Source: Ectocarpus siliculosus (taxonomy: Eukaryota > Sar > Phaeophyceae > Ectocarpales > Ectocarpaceae). Taken from it: a DNA stretch of 64,000 bases. The position numbers and the translations under genes are program-made. A model generated the notes under the pieces. It saw nothing but the letters and a program-made list of their open reading frames with translations. It did not search any database and had not been told where the DNA came from. Shown here one piece after another: positions 10,901 to 22,600 of the stretch. Location: the NCBI GenBank assembly GCA_000310025.1, contig FN649732.1:1239951-1303950 (forward strand), in the 5' to 3' direction. Within the stretch, counting starts at the first letter, position 1, and each line of letters opens with the position of its first letter.

Positions 10901-13547
10901 TTGAAGACAACGCCGTACCTGCGACAACACGTCCGTGAGGGTGGGTTTGTTCATCGTAAGCGTGCCGGTCTTGTCCAGCAGCACCGTGTCCACCTTGTGC
11001 GCGGCCTCGAAGGCCGCCCCCCCTTTGATCAGCACCCCGTTCTTAGCGCCCACCCCCGTGCCCACCATGACCGCGGTGGGGGTCGCAAGGCCCAGGGCGC
11101 AGGGGCAAGCCACCACAGTGACGGCGACAGCGGTGAGCAGCGCGAACAGGAAAGGGTCCGTGGCCGTGCTCCCTACGGGAGGATCGGCGAGCTTTCCGAG
11201 CCAGGTGGGTCGGGGGTCTTGAGAGAGCAGCGCGTACCTGATGCCGTGTGGCATGCGGAGACAGGGGAACACAGAGACGGTGGCGGAATGGGTTGGGTTT
11301 TAGAGTATACTTCGGTCGGGGCGGGGGGCGGCGCGGCGTGCTGCTTGTGCGGCAGAACCTGTTGGTTCAAGTACACGTGAGGGTGTGTACGTTTGGTTGT
11401 TTCGCATGCCGTGTCGATTGCTCGTAGGATGCTGGAGTTGGTCGACACCGATACCCTCTGAAACAATTCCCAGCGCGTGCTGATTCCATCTCGAAGTGAG
11501 TGTGCTAGCCCAAGGGCGTATGCGTGCGACCTGAAACGTCTGCGATTCTCTTGCTTTTAGCCATTTGGCGCGCGCCATGTGGTGGTACCTACTCCACACA
11601 CAAATAACGACCGTCCCCACGACCACAAGCACAACACACGCCCTCCACCAGTACGGTGCGTGGGCAAACACCTCACGCCCACATCCATCGCCACAACATG
11701 TCCAAGCCCGACCCAGCCTAGTGTAGCTTAACATCTCTTGTCGGTCGATGCGGGTCGTCCGTAATCTTACCAGGAGACAAAGGAGACCATGGCCATCGAG
11801 AGCACCACTGGGGCGAAGATCGAAGACATGCGGTCCGCGAAGGCCTGGATGGGCGCCTTGGACGACTGCGCTTCCTGGACCAACCTCACCACCTGGTTGA
11901 GAGCGGTGTCCTTGCCGACGCCCTGTGCCAGCATCGTGAAGGAACCCATCTGGTTGACGGTGGACCCGAAGACTAGGTCTCCCGCAGCCTTCGTCACTGG
12001 CATGCTCTCGCCGGTGATCTAACATACAGTACAGTAGGCGGTCGTTGTAAAGATGCGGACGGCAAGCATCGGTCGTTAGAAAGGCTTGGACGTTTGGGGG
12101 ACGAGGTGACGACGTGAAACGGGCAACGCGGATACCGCTCATGTGCCATGCTATCGCTGGGGCTATATCTAGAATAGAATGTCCAGAGAACAACCTAGCA
12201 TCCTTCCCGCTACCCTCTCTCTTGTCTGTCTGTCTCTGTCTCTGTCTCCCTCTCTCTCTTCGTGTCTTTCATTATCTCTTTAAATTTCTGTGTGGGTATC
12301 TTCCCCGTTGAGCCATAAATATATATATATATATTCTCGTCGTCTTCTGATCTCATCTCTTACCATGCTCTCGTCCACGGTGCTGTTTCCGGAGACCACC
12401 ACACCATCCGCGGGCAGCAGCGACCCGGGCTTGACCAGAAGGCTGTCCCCGACCTGAACTCGAAAGAGAGCACACCACCATTTCAACCAACGCTTGGTAA
12501 GTGTTTGGATACCAACGAAATGTAGAACCTCAGCCATCAACCTTTGGCACCACCAGCACCATCACAGCGGTGGTGGCAGACAGCTCTGCTCTTCTCGTGG
12601 TGAACAGCCCAAGGTGGATCACGAAATACCCTCGTTTGTACGTGGACACAAAGGGGCAATATGATAGCTTGTCTGCATGCTGAGACGACGCCGAGGATGC
12701 AGGTTGGTTGAATGGCTAGGAATAGCAAACCCATCTGAACATTCATTCGATGCATAGTGCAGCGTTTACCTTCTACTACGACCTTCTTCAAACTTCACAA
12801 CATTGGCGCTCTCGTGCGAGCAACAAAAACGCAGGAGCAAGAGAGCAAGAGCGAGACAGAGACGACACCGAGAGCGTACTTTTCATTTCGCATAGCGATA
12901 CAGACGCAAGCACAAGAAAGCCGTTTTGCGTCCACAAAACGCGCCAAAAAAGACATGCTTCACGCGAGATCGATCGACATCCTTCACCTGGACGAGGCCA
13001 GCGTCGATTTCCTTGTACTCCATCTCCATCTTGTTTCCTCTCCGCTTCTTCTTGAAGACCGCACCGCCGTGCCCATTGACGCTTCCCGCCACCTCGGTGC
13101 CCACGGAAACGCCTGGCGGAGGCAATAGCAGGGCCGTCCTAGGCTGGAGCTTCACGAGAGCCGTGAGGCTCGATGAGGTCTGCCCCTTGGCGATGGCCTC
13201 CATGAGCTTGCCGAGGCTCACGAGGGTGAGCAGCATCGCGGCGGTCTCGAAGGTGCACTTGGAAGGGAACTCGGGGTCGAACGAGCACTTCACCAGCAGC
13301 ACGCACACGCTGAACAGGTACGCGCTTGACGTGCCCATCACGACCAGGGCGTCCATGCCGAGGCTGCCGTGCTTGACGCCCATCCAAGCGGCGCGGTAGA
13401 AGCGTCTCCCGACCACGAACTGCACTGGCGTTGCCAGGACGAACATCACGAAGTCGCACAGCGAGATGCCCCCCAACACCGGTGGCCCCTCCCAGAGCAT
13501 CAAAACCTGCCTCGCCGCCGGTGCGTTAGCGAACGGACATCGACAAT

Positions 13548-13581
<34 letters not shown>

Positions 13582-16500
13582 GGGGAACTGCTCTAGCGCG
13601 ATGCAAAGGCACTGCAACAGTCCCTTCCCGGATTGCAAGAGAGGGCGTGGGCGTCATGTTTCCCGTCAGGATCGGTAGTGTCGCATGCCAATATGTCGTC
13701 TACCTTGTATAACAGCGGCAATAGACCGATGCCATGACAGCTTTGACCTTGTATCACTTTGACCTTGTGATACAGTAGAGGCTTCTTGCTCCATGCTCTT
13801 ACGGACTGGTTCGACGCCAAGGCACCATGTAGCAACAAAAACAAAAACACAAACAAATAATTCGTTTCTAGGGGTACCCAAAGGCATACCTGAAGCCAGT
13901 GCGCCAACAACAGAGGCACCGTAAAGAAGACTGAGAGCAAGAACAGACGCCGCCACATGGCCACGTCCTTCCGCGTCATCTCCTGCAACCGCTTCACGCC
14001 CGAGAGGGCGTCGCCGCCTAGGTCGACAGCCTTCAAAAAAAGCAGGCAAGCGCAAGAGACACATCGGAGCAGAAGAACAGACAGGTCACCAACACACGCC
14101 CGAGTCAGGTTGACCACCAAGCCTCGATCCTAAACGAAGTCGTACCCATGAGCGGTATTGACCCTTTTGGGTCTACAGGCGTCCTGACAGATCATGGATT
14201 GATCATTTGTAAGTGCTGGCGTTGTGGCATGCCATGGAGTTGCCGCCCTGTATCCCTCCACGCCAGGTGTTGGCAAGTCAATAGGCAGGTGCGTCTATAT
14301 TATTCGCATCGACCGGGCTACCCGGTGACCAATAAAAAGACGTTAGTCCCTGGAACAGCCAAAATTCGAAAATGCACACTGCTCTAAATGCGAATGCCAC
14401 CATGAATCTCTCCCCATAAGCCTTTCACAGAGACACACATCAATAGCTCCACATACATGCCCTCCCCCGAATCTAGCAAGTCACTATTGAACGCAAAGAC
14501 AGGAGGACGGCGAAAAGGGGCACTTCAAGCCCAACCAGGCCAGGATATCGTGGTATGCTGCATACCCTCCAAATTTGAAAATCGTGCACTCCCAAGATCC
14601 AGCAGTCATCATGTCAGCAGCTATACTACACAGCAGCAGCAGTATAGACGAGTCCAACATACAGCAGTGCTGTAGTAACACATACGTTATGATCATAGCC
14701 CCCCACACACCCTCGCCCGAACCTAGAGAGCCACTGATGCAATGGTAGGTGTGTGCTGGTGTGCTTGCGTGCTTGTGGGAATTGTGGGAAAATCACAGGA
14801 GCTGTAGTGAGCCGGCAGGGCTCACATTGGGGAGGGGACAGAGAAGCACAGAAGTACAAGAACCAGCCACGGGTCTACAAGCCCTCTCACTGATCATTTG
14901 AACATACTGAGAATAGAGTAGTTTAGGCGGCTTGACGACTGATCTTTTTGAGGTGTACGAGCCTAACTTGCCCTAGCGGCCGCACCGCGACCACGCATCA
15001 ACCCTTCTACGACCCTGTCTGTGCCCACCGTCCTGTCGCGGGCAGCCCTCATGGCCTATGGGTGGAGATAGCTGTTGCGTCTACAGAAGTACACCAGTCT
15101 CTTTCTGCTGTACTTCTGTCTCTCTCCCCGCACTCTCTCCTTCCGTTCTTTTTATCCGCAAAAAAAAAAAACAAGAGCTAGACTCAAAGGGGTTAATGAA
15201 CGGTACACACCTCAGTCATGTAACCGACAGTTCTACCACCCAGAAAGCATCTAGGTTCCCACGAAAAAATGAGAAAGGTTCTTCTTCCTTCCATGTACTT
15301 ACCTTGGCGCCAAACCCGAGACCTTCCACGGCGCGGATGACGTCACGCACTCCGCTCGCCTCTTTTCCGGTACCCTCTTCCATTGACGAAGGCTTGCCAC
15401 CGCTTCCGTCGCCTTTGAAAGTGATGCTAGCGCGGCCTGTGGTAACGCTGACGGAGCACGAGGCCACTCCGGGAAGGGCCAACACCGCTCGCTCCACCTA
15501 ACACGGTGGCGGCGTATTTGGGGGGTAAAGAAGCCGTGATGACGCGTCGGGAAAGGCAAGGACGGTCAAGTCACCAACAGCAGGCTCTGCACTCTGGCCC
15601 TCAAACCAAAGCGAAAGAGATGCCCACACGAAATAAACAGGCCGCAAGTTTGGCGAACAATTCATCAGCTCCTCAAACCTCGTTTACCTTCCCGCTGCAC
15701 GAGGTGCACGACATTCCGGTAACCTCCACCTCCAGGGTGTTTGGCCTACCCCCCCCCCCTCCGCCGCCCGCCTTGCTGGTTCTGACAGTCCGGAGGTGCT
15801 GGCACTTGTACCCCAGGCCGGACACTCCTCGTGCGATGTCCTCCGGGGCAAGCTGTTCCGTGTCATACTTCACCTCTGCCTGCTCACATCAAAACATAGC
15901 GTTACCCGTAAGCGTAAGAGTGAGAAGGGCCGTGGAAGGTCTAACGAGATGCATGAAAGAACCGCATGCTCGAATTGGACACGCGCCACATGACAAACGA
16001 GCGACAAGCCGAAGTACAACATCGTCTAGAACGAAAATGCACTATCGGCGACCCCCGTGCTGACGAAAGCAGCGGTTTGTGAGCGGGAACCTGCTCCCGA
16101 ATCAGCAAAAAGGCGTGACCATCGTCAAAGAGTACTTCACAAGCCTTAGCCTTTCAACCGAAACCACAAAGAGTACTTCACGAGAAAAAGCCAGCAGCAG
16201 TGAAATAGATACAGCAGTTGCCGTTGCCGTTGTCGCACCTGGCCGGCGAGAAGAGCAACGCGAACTTCCCCGACGCCCCTCATCGCACCCACGAACCGCT
16301 CCACCTTGCCCACACAGGCCGCGCACGACATGCCTTCCACGGTGAAGCTCCCGGTAGACAACACCAGCTGCCCGCCGCCGCCGCCGCTGCCGCCGCTAAC
16401 GTCGCCGCTCCGGCCTCCTTTGGCGCCACCGTTCGACGAAATGACGACGGCACTGGCACTCCTTCCCCCGTTCTTCGAGCCACGACTTTCGGTATTCAGC

Positions 16501-17492
16501 TCTCTACCGGTGACGGAAGACGGCCGTAGCTGCTGCCGTGGCTGCTTCTTGGCAGGGATAGGGGCCCCTCCATTCACACCGGCCGGTGGTGGTGGTGGTG
16601 GTGATGGTCCCGGCGCCGCGGCGCCGCTCGCATCGAAACCCACCGTCACCACGGCGTCGACAAGGGTCCCGGTGGACAGCAAAACCCCCCCTCCGCTGCT
16701 ACCCCAGACCCTGGCCCTCTTCTCGGCGAACGAGACCTCCGCGCGCGACACTCCCGCGACGTTCTCGAGAGCCTGCCGCACGGTGGTGCCGCAGCTGTTC
16801 TGGCACATCATGCCGGAGACCTCCAGCTCAACGGCAGGGGCTTCGGCTGCCTCGAAGCCGATCGTTTCGATGGCGTCCACGAGGTCCGCCGACCTCAAGC
16901 CCACCCCTTCGCTGCCGCCACCGCCCCACACGCGCGCTCGCTTCTGCGCGAACGAAACCTCGGCGCGGGAGACGCCGGGCACGGCCTCAAGGGCCTGCCG
17001 TACCGTCGTGCCGCAGTTCTTCTGGCACATCATGCCCCCGACCGCCAGCAAAACGGCCGGAGCAACCTCGGCCCCAAACCCGACCCCTTCCACAGCAGCA
17101 ACTAGGGCGTCCTCGGTCCCGCCGTTAAGCCAGACCAGGGCCCGTCGGTCGGCGAAGGACACCTCCGCCCGGTGCACCCCGGCGACGGCCGCGAGAGCGG
17201 CTTGGACCGTGGTTCCGCAGTTTCGCTGGCACATCATACCCTCCACCTCCAGCACCACGTCCGGCAGCACCATTGCGCCGAAACCGACGCTCTCCACCGC
17301 CCCGACAATAGAGTCCAACAAGGCGGGGTCGCCGCCGGCGCTGCTGCCGTCGCCGGTCCACACTCTCGCGCGGCTTTCGGCGAAAGACACCTCCGCGCGG
17401 AGGACTCCGGGGACCGAGGTCAGAGCCTGCCGTACCGTGCTGCCGCAGTTGTTCTGGCACATCATGCCCTCGACGGCTAAGACGACGACCAT
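7997..17492 (-). CDS. ATP7: P1B-type Cu(I)-transporting ATPase with six HMA domains
   Basis: Exports Cu(I) across an endomembrane or the plasma membrane using ATP; family ATP7/RAN1/CopA. Thirteen exons join in phase: 17492-16239, 15879-15688, 15497-15303, 14030-13890, 13506-12988, 12453-12364, 12018-11771, 11237-10919, 10438-10246, 9978-9726, 9406-9166, 8671-8550, 8351-7997 (1373 aa). HMA domains 1-4 carry GMMCQxxCG (Cys 12/16, 88/92, 156/160, 230/234), separated by a ~100-residue Gly/Ser-rich linker from HMA 5 (GMSCAAC, 390/393) and HMA 6 (GMSCTSC, 476/479). The catalytic core is complete: TGES (799-802), CPC (924-926), DKTGT (Asp968), SEHP (1006-1009), [12 protein letters not shown] (from 1192). 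The Cu(I)-site residues are YN (1257-1258) and MxxSS (Met1286). The start is the first Met after an in-frame stop at 17535; an upstream exon is possible. The last ~80 residues are not conserved in the family. Confidence 0.95.
10528..10563. repeat. Perfect 14-bp stem hairpin in ATPase intron
   Basis: GGCAGGGTATTTGA and its exact reverse complement are separated by 8 bases (TTAAGCAG). It lies inside the intron between 10439 and 10918. Confidence 0.9.
12197..12335. repeat. Simple repeats in ATPase intron
   Basis: A TCTG/TCTC-rich tract (about 12218-12265) and an (AT)n run (about 12317-12335), both inside the intron between exons ending at 12364 and starting at 12018. Confidence 0.8.
13548..13581. 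repeat. (ATC)n microsatellite in ATPase intron
   Basis: About eleven ATC units just upstream (on the minus strand) of the exon starting at 13506. It is intronic despite giving a poly-His open frame on the plus strand. Confidence 0.9.
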
Positions 17493-19675
17493 CGTGGTTC
17501 TGGCGCTGCTGCCGCCGTACAGCAGTGCCGATGCCTATTCCTTGTTGCTGACGCCGCCGGCGGTCAAAACCTCTCTTGTAACTCGCCGCTTGTCGTCGCC
17601 GCCGCAATCACGGCGAACGTGAGTCCGAGCCTAAAGGTCGTCGAGGTGCCGTCAGGCCCGGCGCGCTCATGCACCACTACCGTCCCCCCGAGCTGGTCGA
17701 AATAGCGGCCGCCCTGTCTGATTCCACGTCAAGACTCCCGACGTCCTCGCACACCGACGCCAATACCAGGCGCAGGAGGTGTGGTGTTTGAGGTACAAAC
17801 CGATAGTCCTGTTGGATGCACGCAGGAGGGTCGTGCGGACGTTGAAAGGGAGATGGTCACATTGGTGTCGGTGCGCATGGCATAGCAGCGTGGTGCGTGT
17901 GGCATGACTCGAGATGAGGGACGTGATCTGTTGGTGCATTGCGAAGCCTATCCACAGTATTTAATGCATTTATTTTGCGCTGGTTGCGACTGCCAAACAA
18001 GGCGAGCGGTGTCCGCCTTGATGTCAAGGCAAGAAAAAAAACACCACACCCACTACCATTCTGTCTTCTCCCGTGACCCCCCCCCCTCACGGGGTACCAT
18101 ATCATAAAAACCTGTAAAAGTGTTGCCAATTTGTGCATAGGAAAGCCGACAGAGACGAAATCAACGTATTTTCATTGATCAGCCCGTTCGCGTGGTGATT
18201 ATTGGAGTATCGATCAAGACAAAAAAAATGGCCAAAATCGCTCTCGTCTCGGCACCAGCAAGCTGGGCTGTATCAGAGAATGCTCCGAGCGCAAATTTCA
18301 CTCTGGAAGGAGACAGAATTATGGGTCTCCCCAAGAGCTTCTCGTGGGGCGCACACCATCGCGGCATTCTACAACTTGCTTCGCGCTTCGCCCTTTTTGT
18401 GTGCGCTTGTGTACTTGCACGGCACGCTGCTCGGACGTGACTTCCAAGGGATGATTGAACCACTACTTTTTGCTTGTGACAAAACGTTAAACGCAAAACA
18501 CAGATCCCATACAGTCAGTTTCTGTGCGACAATAACAAGGGGAGCAAACAAGTGCTGCGGGTGTTTTCGCGGAGGGCATGAAACAAAAACAGAGACACAC
18601 TCCATGCACTCCTTCTGTAGACAGAGTATTCTGCACTCCGTGCTCCTGATGGGTACAAAAAATGACGGTGTTGCAGATTTTTCACGTGAAATTGGGGAAA
18701 CACAGCAGTAGCCCTTGGTATGCCCTCATAAACACGAACCGCGACTGAGCGTCCAGTAGCTCTTGGCCTAAGCTCCCCAAGGCAAACGGGCATGTGCAGC
18801 ACCGTACCTGCTGCCTATTGCTATCCAGGCGATCATGAGAGGGCGACAGGATACGGCGGGCAAATAAAGCTATGGATGTGTAGATAAGGCATGGCGACAG
18901 CCCCCTTGGGTGTCTAGCAGCTTGGCACACCCCTTTTCGGAGAGCCTGGTGGGTACATCGACCACCCTCGCCCATCTATCCTGACCAGCGTGATGGCAGC
19001 AGGCACCTACTACTATCGTCATATGGACGTATACAGCAGTAGTACATACAAAAGTCCCCCGCTCAACCGCCGTGCTTGTTTTGTACCGGTAGTCGTCACG
19101 GTTTCTTGGGAGGCCAAGGAAGGTCAGTGACCCCATCCGTGCAAAAGTTGGACACTGACAGAAAAACGATAGAGTAGGCTTTACCGGGGAAGACGTCTTC
19201 TATCAAGCACGTGCTATGCGATGGCCACGCTTTCCCCGCTGGACTGCGTGCTTTGCACATCATAAACTGCCCTGCTACGTACAGCAGTAGATCGACACAA
19301 AATGATGCATACCTCGGCACGCGCAGATTTGTCAATCCGTCCGCTAACTTCAGGCAACGCGCTGTACCATCAAGTGCCCTCCAGCTTGCTGCTGAAACTC
19401 GCTGTCCCCGCAGAGATCTAGATGAGCAGTTCCGCACCCACCAGCTAACGCCCGGCAGGTCTTGTCGCGGGCTGGCTTGGAGTGCGCTACGGCGTGTGTG
19501 CCCCTGCAACCCCTCAAAGCTCTTGCCCTCTCTTCCTCTGACTCTCTCGTCTCATAAAAAGGTTCTCGGCCCTTTCCGGACATTGCGAGGTTGCGCCGCA
19601 CCTGTGTCATTTCAACCATTTTTCACCACAGCACCAAACCTCGTCCACACCTCGTGCGGCTATGTACCACGCATC
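17493..19675. other. Divergent intergenic region (ATPase / PUS7-like)
   Basis: About 2.2 kb between two genes transcribed away from each other, so it should hold both promoters. I see no clear TATA box or other recognisable element. Open frames are present, but none is convincing. One continues upstream from the PUS7-like start codon to 19211, discussed under that gene. Confidence 0.5.
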
Positions 19676-22600
19676 ATGACCTCCTCCTCTTCGCTGAATG
19701 TGATTGGTATCGAGGATGACATGTTCATGGGCGAAGCTCCTGGTTTCGGTGGCTGTATCAAGCAGGTGGCGGCTGACTTTTTGGTAAGCGTGATACGCTC
19801 GCTTGATGCATCGTCAACCTGTATGCTAGCAGTGGTTTACACCAGTGTTATCAGACATGTGTCTCTCATGCAAATGTGCTGCGCTTGCACCGCCCTTCAA
19901 TGCAGCAGGTCTTGTCCTGATTAACGAGTTGGTTTGCAGAGGGCGGGTCCAGAGACAATACCAGAGACACCATAATTGCTTTATGTGTGCGGATCGATCG
20001 CTCTTGCTTTTCGGCATTGTGCGGGCGCTGCTGCAAGCACGCACAACAGCTTCCAGCAGCAGCTGTGTGCAATCACGGCGTGTATGTGAACGAGATCCTC
20101 CGAACACATGTAGGTAACCAAATTACCTATCAATTAGCACGCAAGCCATGTCATCAGCTGCTCATTCCGAGCTGCTGCACTTGAGCCTGTGGCATTCCAC
20201 AAATTCCAGCACGAATTTCATTGGAAGGAACCGCCAGTGCTCCCATCTTTGCTACGCTCCGCTTTTCGTGGTAGAGGAACCGTACCAGCTTGAGCTATGT
20301 CGAACCTTCCGCGCATGTCCTATGGGCACTTGCGCACTCTCTGCAGGTGAACGAAATCGATTCGTCGGGCCGGCTGGTGGAGGCATCAAGCCTCACCCTT
20401 CCTCCCGCGCCCCCAGCGCCAGTGTCAGCATCTGGGCGACCCATACCATCAACGGCGGCCGGGAATACCATGGAACAGCAGTCCAACCGCAGCAAGAGTG
20501 GAGATCATGGCGCTGGCTCTTGCACGCGGGTGGGGCAGGCGGAAGATGACTCTGAGCTCGACTGGGCCCAAGAGCTGCGGCGGTGTCTAGCGGGGTCAGA
20601 GTCCGATTTTTCGAGGCTAGCAAGGCTCGACGCCGCAGCGAGAGGAGCCTCAGCACCAGCCCAAACGGCACCGTCGCCAACGCCAGTACCAGCAGTAGCG
20701 GGAATGGGCTCAGCCGAGAAGAACGAAGGAATGACACTCGCTGGGGATGTGACTGGGCAGGAAACTGGAGCTTCTGAAGCAAGGGAGCAACAATTGGCGG
20801 AGGCGGAGAAGGGAGAGACGGACGGCGCTGTACTTGTATGGGTTCATGCCGGGCAGGGGGCGGACAAGGCCGCTCGGGCCAGGGTGCATCGTGCGGTACA
20901 GGAGACATTTCCATTCATCAAGGTGATGAACGGCTACTTGTATATCAGCCGTGTTTCTTTGAGTATGCGAGAGTTAAATTTTTCTTGAGGATAAATCCAG
21001 CGGGGTTAGCCATCATGGTGAGCTAAAAATGTTGCTTGGCTCTTGTTCGGCGTGTGTGTACATCTCTTGCCGTCATTGTGATTTGGAAGACTACAACTGA
21101 GAAGGCCCCCGATGGGAGCGTTACGGTGGTGTGCACCCAGGCATCGCCACTTCCGGCACTTCGTGGACTCTTATCGGGACCGGATTTAGAGGCTTTACAA
21201 AGGTAAGATATCCTGCAGAGATCGGTAGTCTTGTCGCCGTGTGTTCCTGTTTTAGCGTGCCGACGATGGTTGAACCCATCACCGAAGCGTCGCATGCTCG
21301 TCTTGAAGGTGGACGATTGCCTCGCAAACAGTTATCACGAGCCATCCCACACGGATGCGGCTTCGGCTCGACCCACCGGTCTCGGCAGGTCCGCCGTCCG
21401 ATATTGCCTGTCGGCGTGTATCCCTTGACACGGTTCATTTTTAACATCTTCCCAGGCTGGTCAACCGAGGGCCGAGCGGGAAAGGCGCAGATTCAGGCGT
21501 GACTCTGTCATCCGACATGGACCGAGCGAACAGAACCCTGGTTCATCGGGCCATTTCAGGTACATACTGCTGTTCTTGTTCCTTTTGCTCTCTTGAGAAT
21601 GCGGGTAGCATAATGGCCATCGCTCAGGAACAGGGCAGCGGCGGCGATTCCACCTTTACTGTTGAGGCTAAGCTACGGACAGGTGTCTCGAAGTCCACCC
21701 GATGTGCACCGACTAACGGCGGGAGTCCCGGGGCCGAACCCGACGATGCCATCCGAATATCAAAATATCAGTTTTGGCCGTTTTGCTGAGGCGCAACTGC
21801 CGATTTTTCGGCCAAAGCCGAGACTTACGCACGCATGTCTATACCCTATTTTTACGTGGTGCGATCGGCCTTTCTTTCGTCTTGATGGGAAGCCGCTGAT
21901 ACGCTGAGGGATTCACCGCGTGTGCTAGCTAGACCTCTGTGACGATACGGAACCCCCGCGGAACAAACAGTCGTTGCGTGGAAAGGCCGAAGATTTACGA
22001 GATCCTGTCGTGCTTGGCTTCCACCCCCCCTGTTCCCCCCGAAGAGGCGTTTCCGTATCTGCAGACCAAGACGTGCAACGACCCGAAGGATCCAAGTTCG
22101 CAGCGGGTGTCCGTATTCTGGAGCAAGCGCAGGGGCGGTGGCGGTGGCAGAAAGCGGAAACGCCAGGGGTTTGACTCCCACGGCGGCAACGATTCAGGGT
22201 GAGAAATCGGTGTGGCCCCGACCTATCAAACACGTTGGCACGAGCGAGGGAACCTTCGGCTAAGTCGCAGGGCTTAGAATAGTGCTCGAGCGGCTGATGG
22301 GCGTTTTTCGCGTCAGCCTGAAAGGTCTGCGGCTGTCTGTACTGGTAGAAAGGGGGAAAGGCTCGGCTCGCACCAGGGGCGGTCTTAGCCATGTATGTCT
22401 CAAAATGATGCACTAGGGGCAGTAAGGTACACGCCTCCGCCAATGTGTGATCGGGGTACGCAACACACGAGCACCTATCCTATGTACAAGCCGGAGCTTT
22501 ACTCCAAACCTCCCCACCCGTCATTCACCTTGCTCCGCCCATGCACAATACCTGTGACAGCCGCAAATGTGGGGGCGCTAACGAGGGCTCCGGAACACGA

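Noticed and set aside
16306-17622. 438-codon plus-strand ORF
   Set aside because: Antisense shadow of the HMA exon. The minus strand encodes perfectly ordered HMA motifs and splices in phase.
19211-19675. 155-codon N-terminal extension of the PUS7-like protein
   Set aside because: The frame is open but the peptide has no conserved motif, and the conserved family start follows closely after the ATG at 19676. Left as an alternative only.
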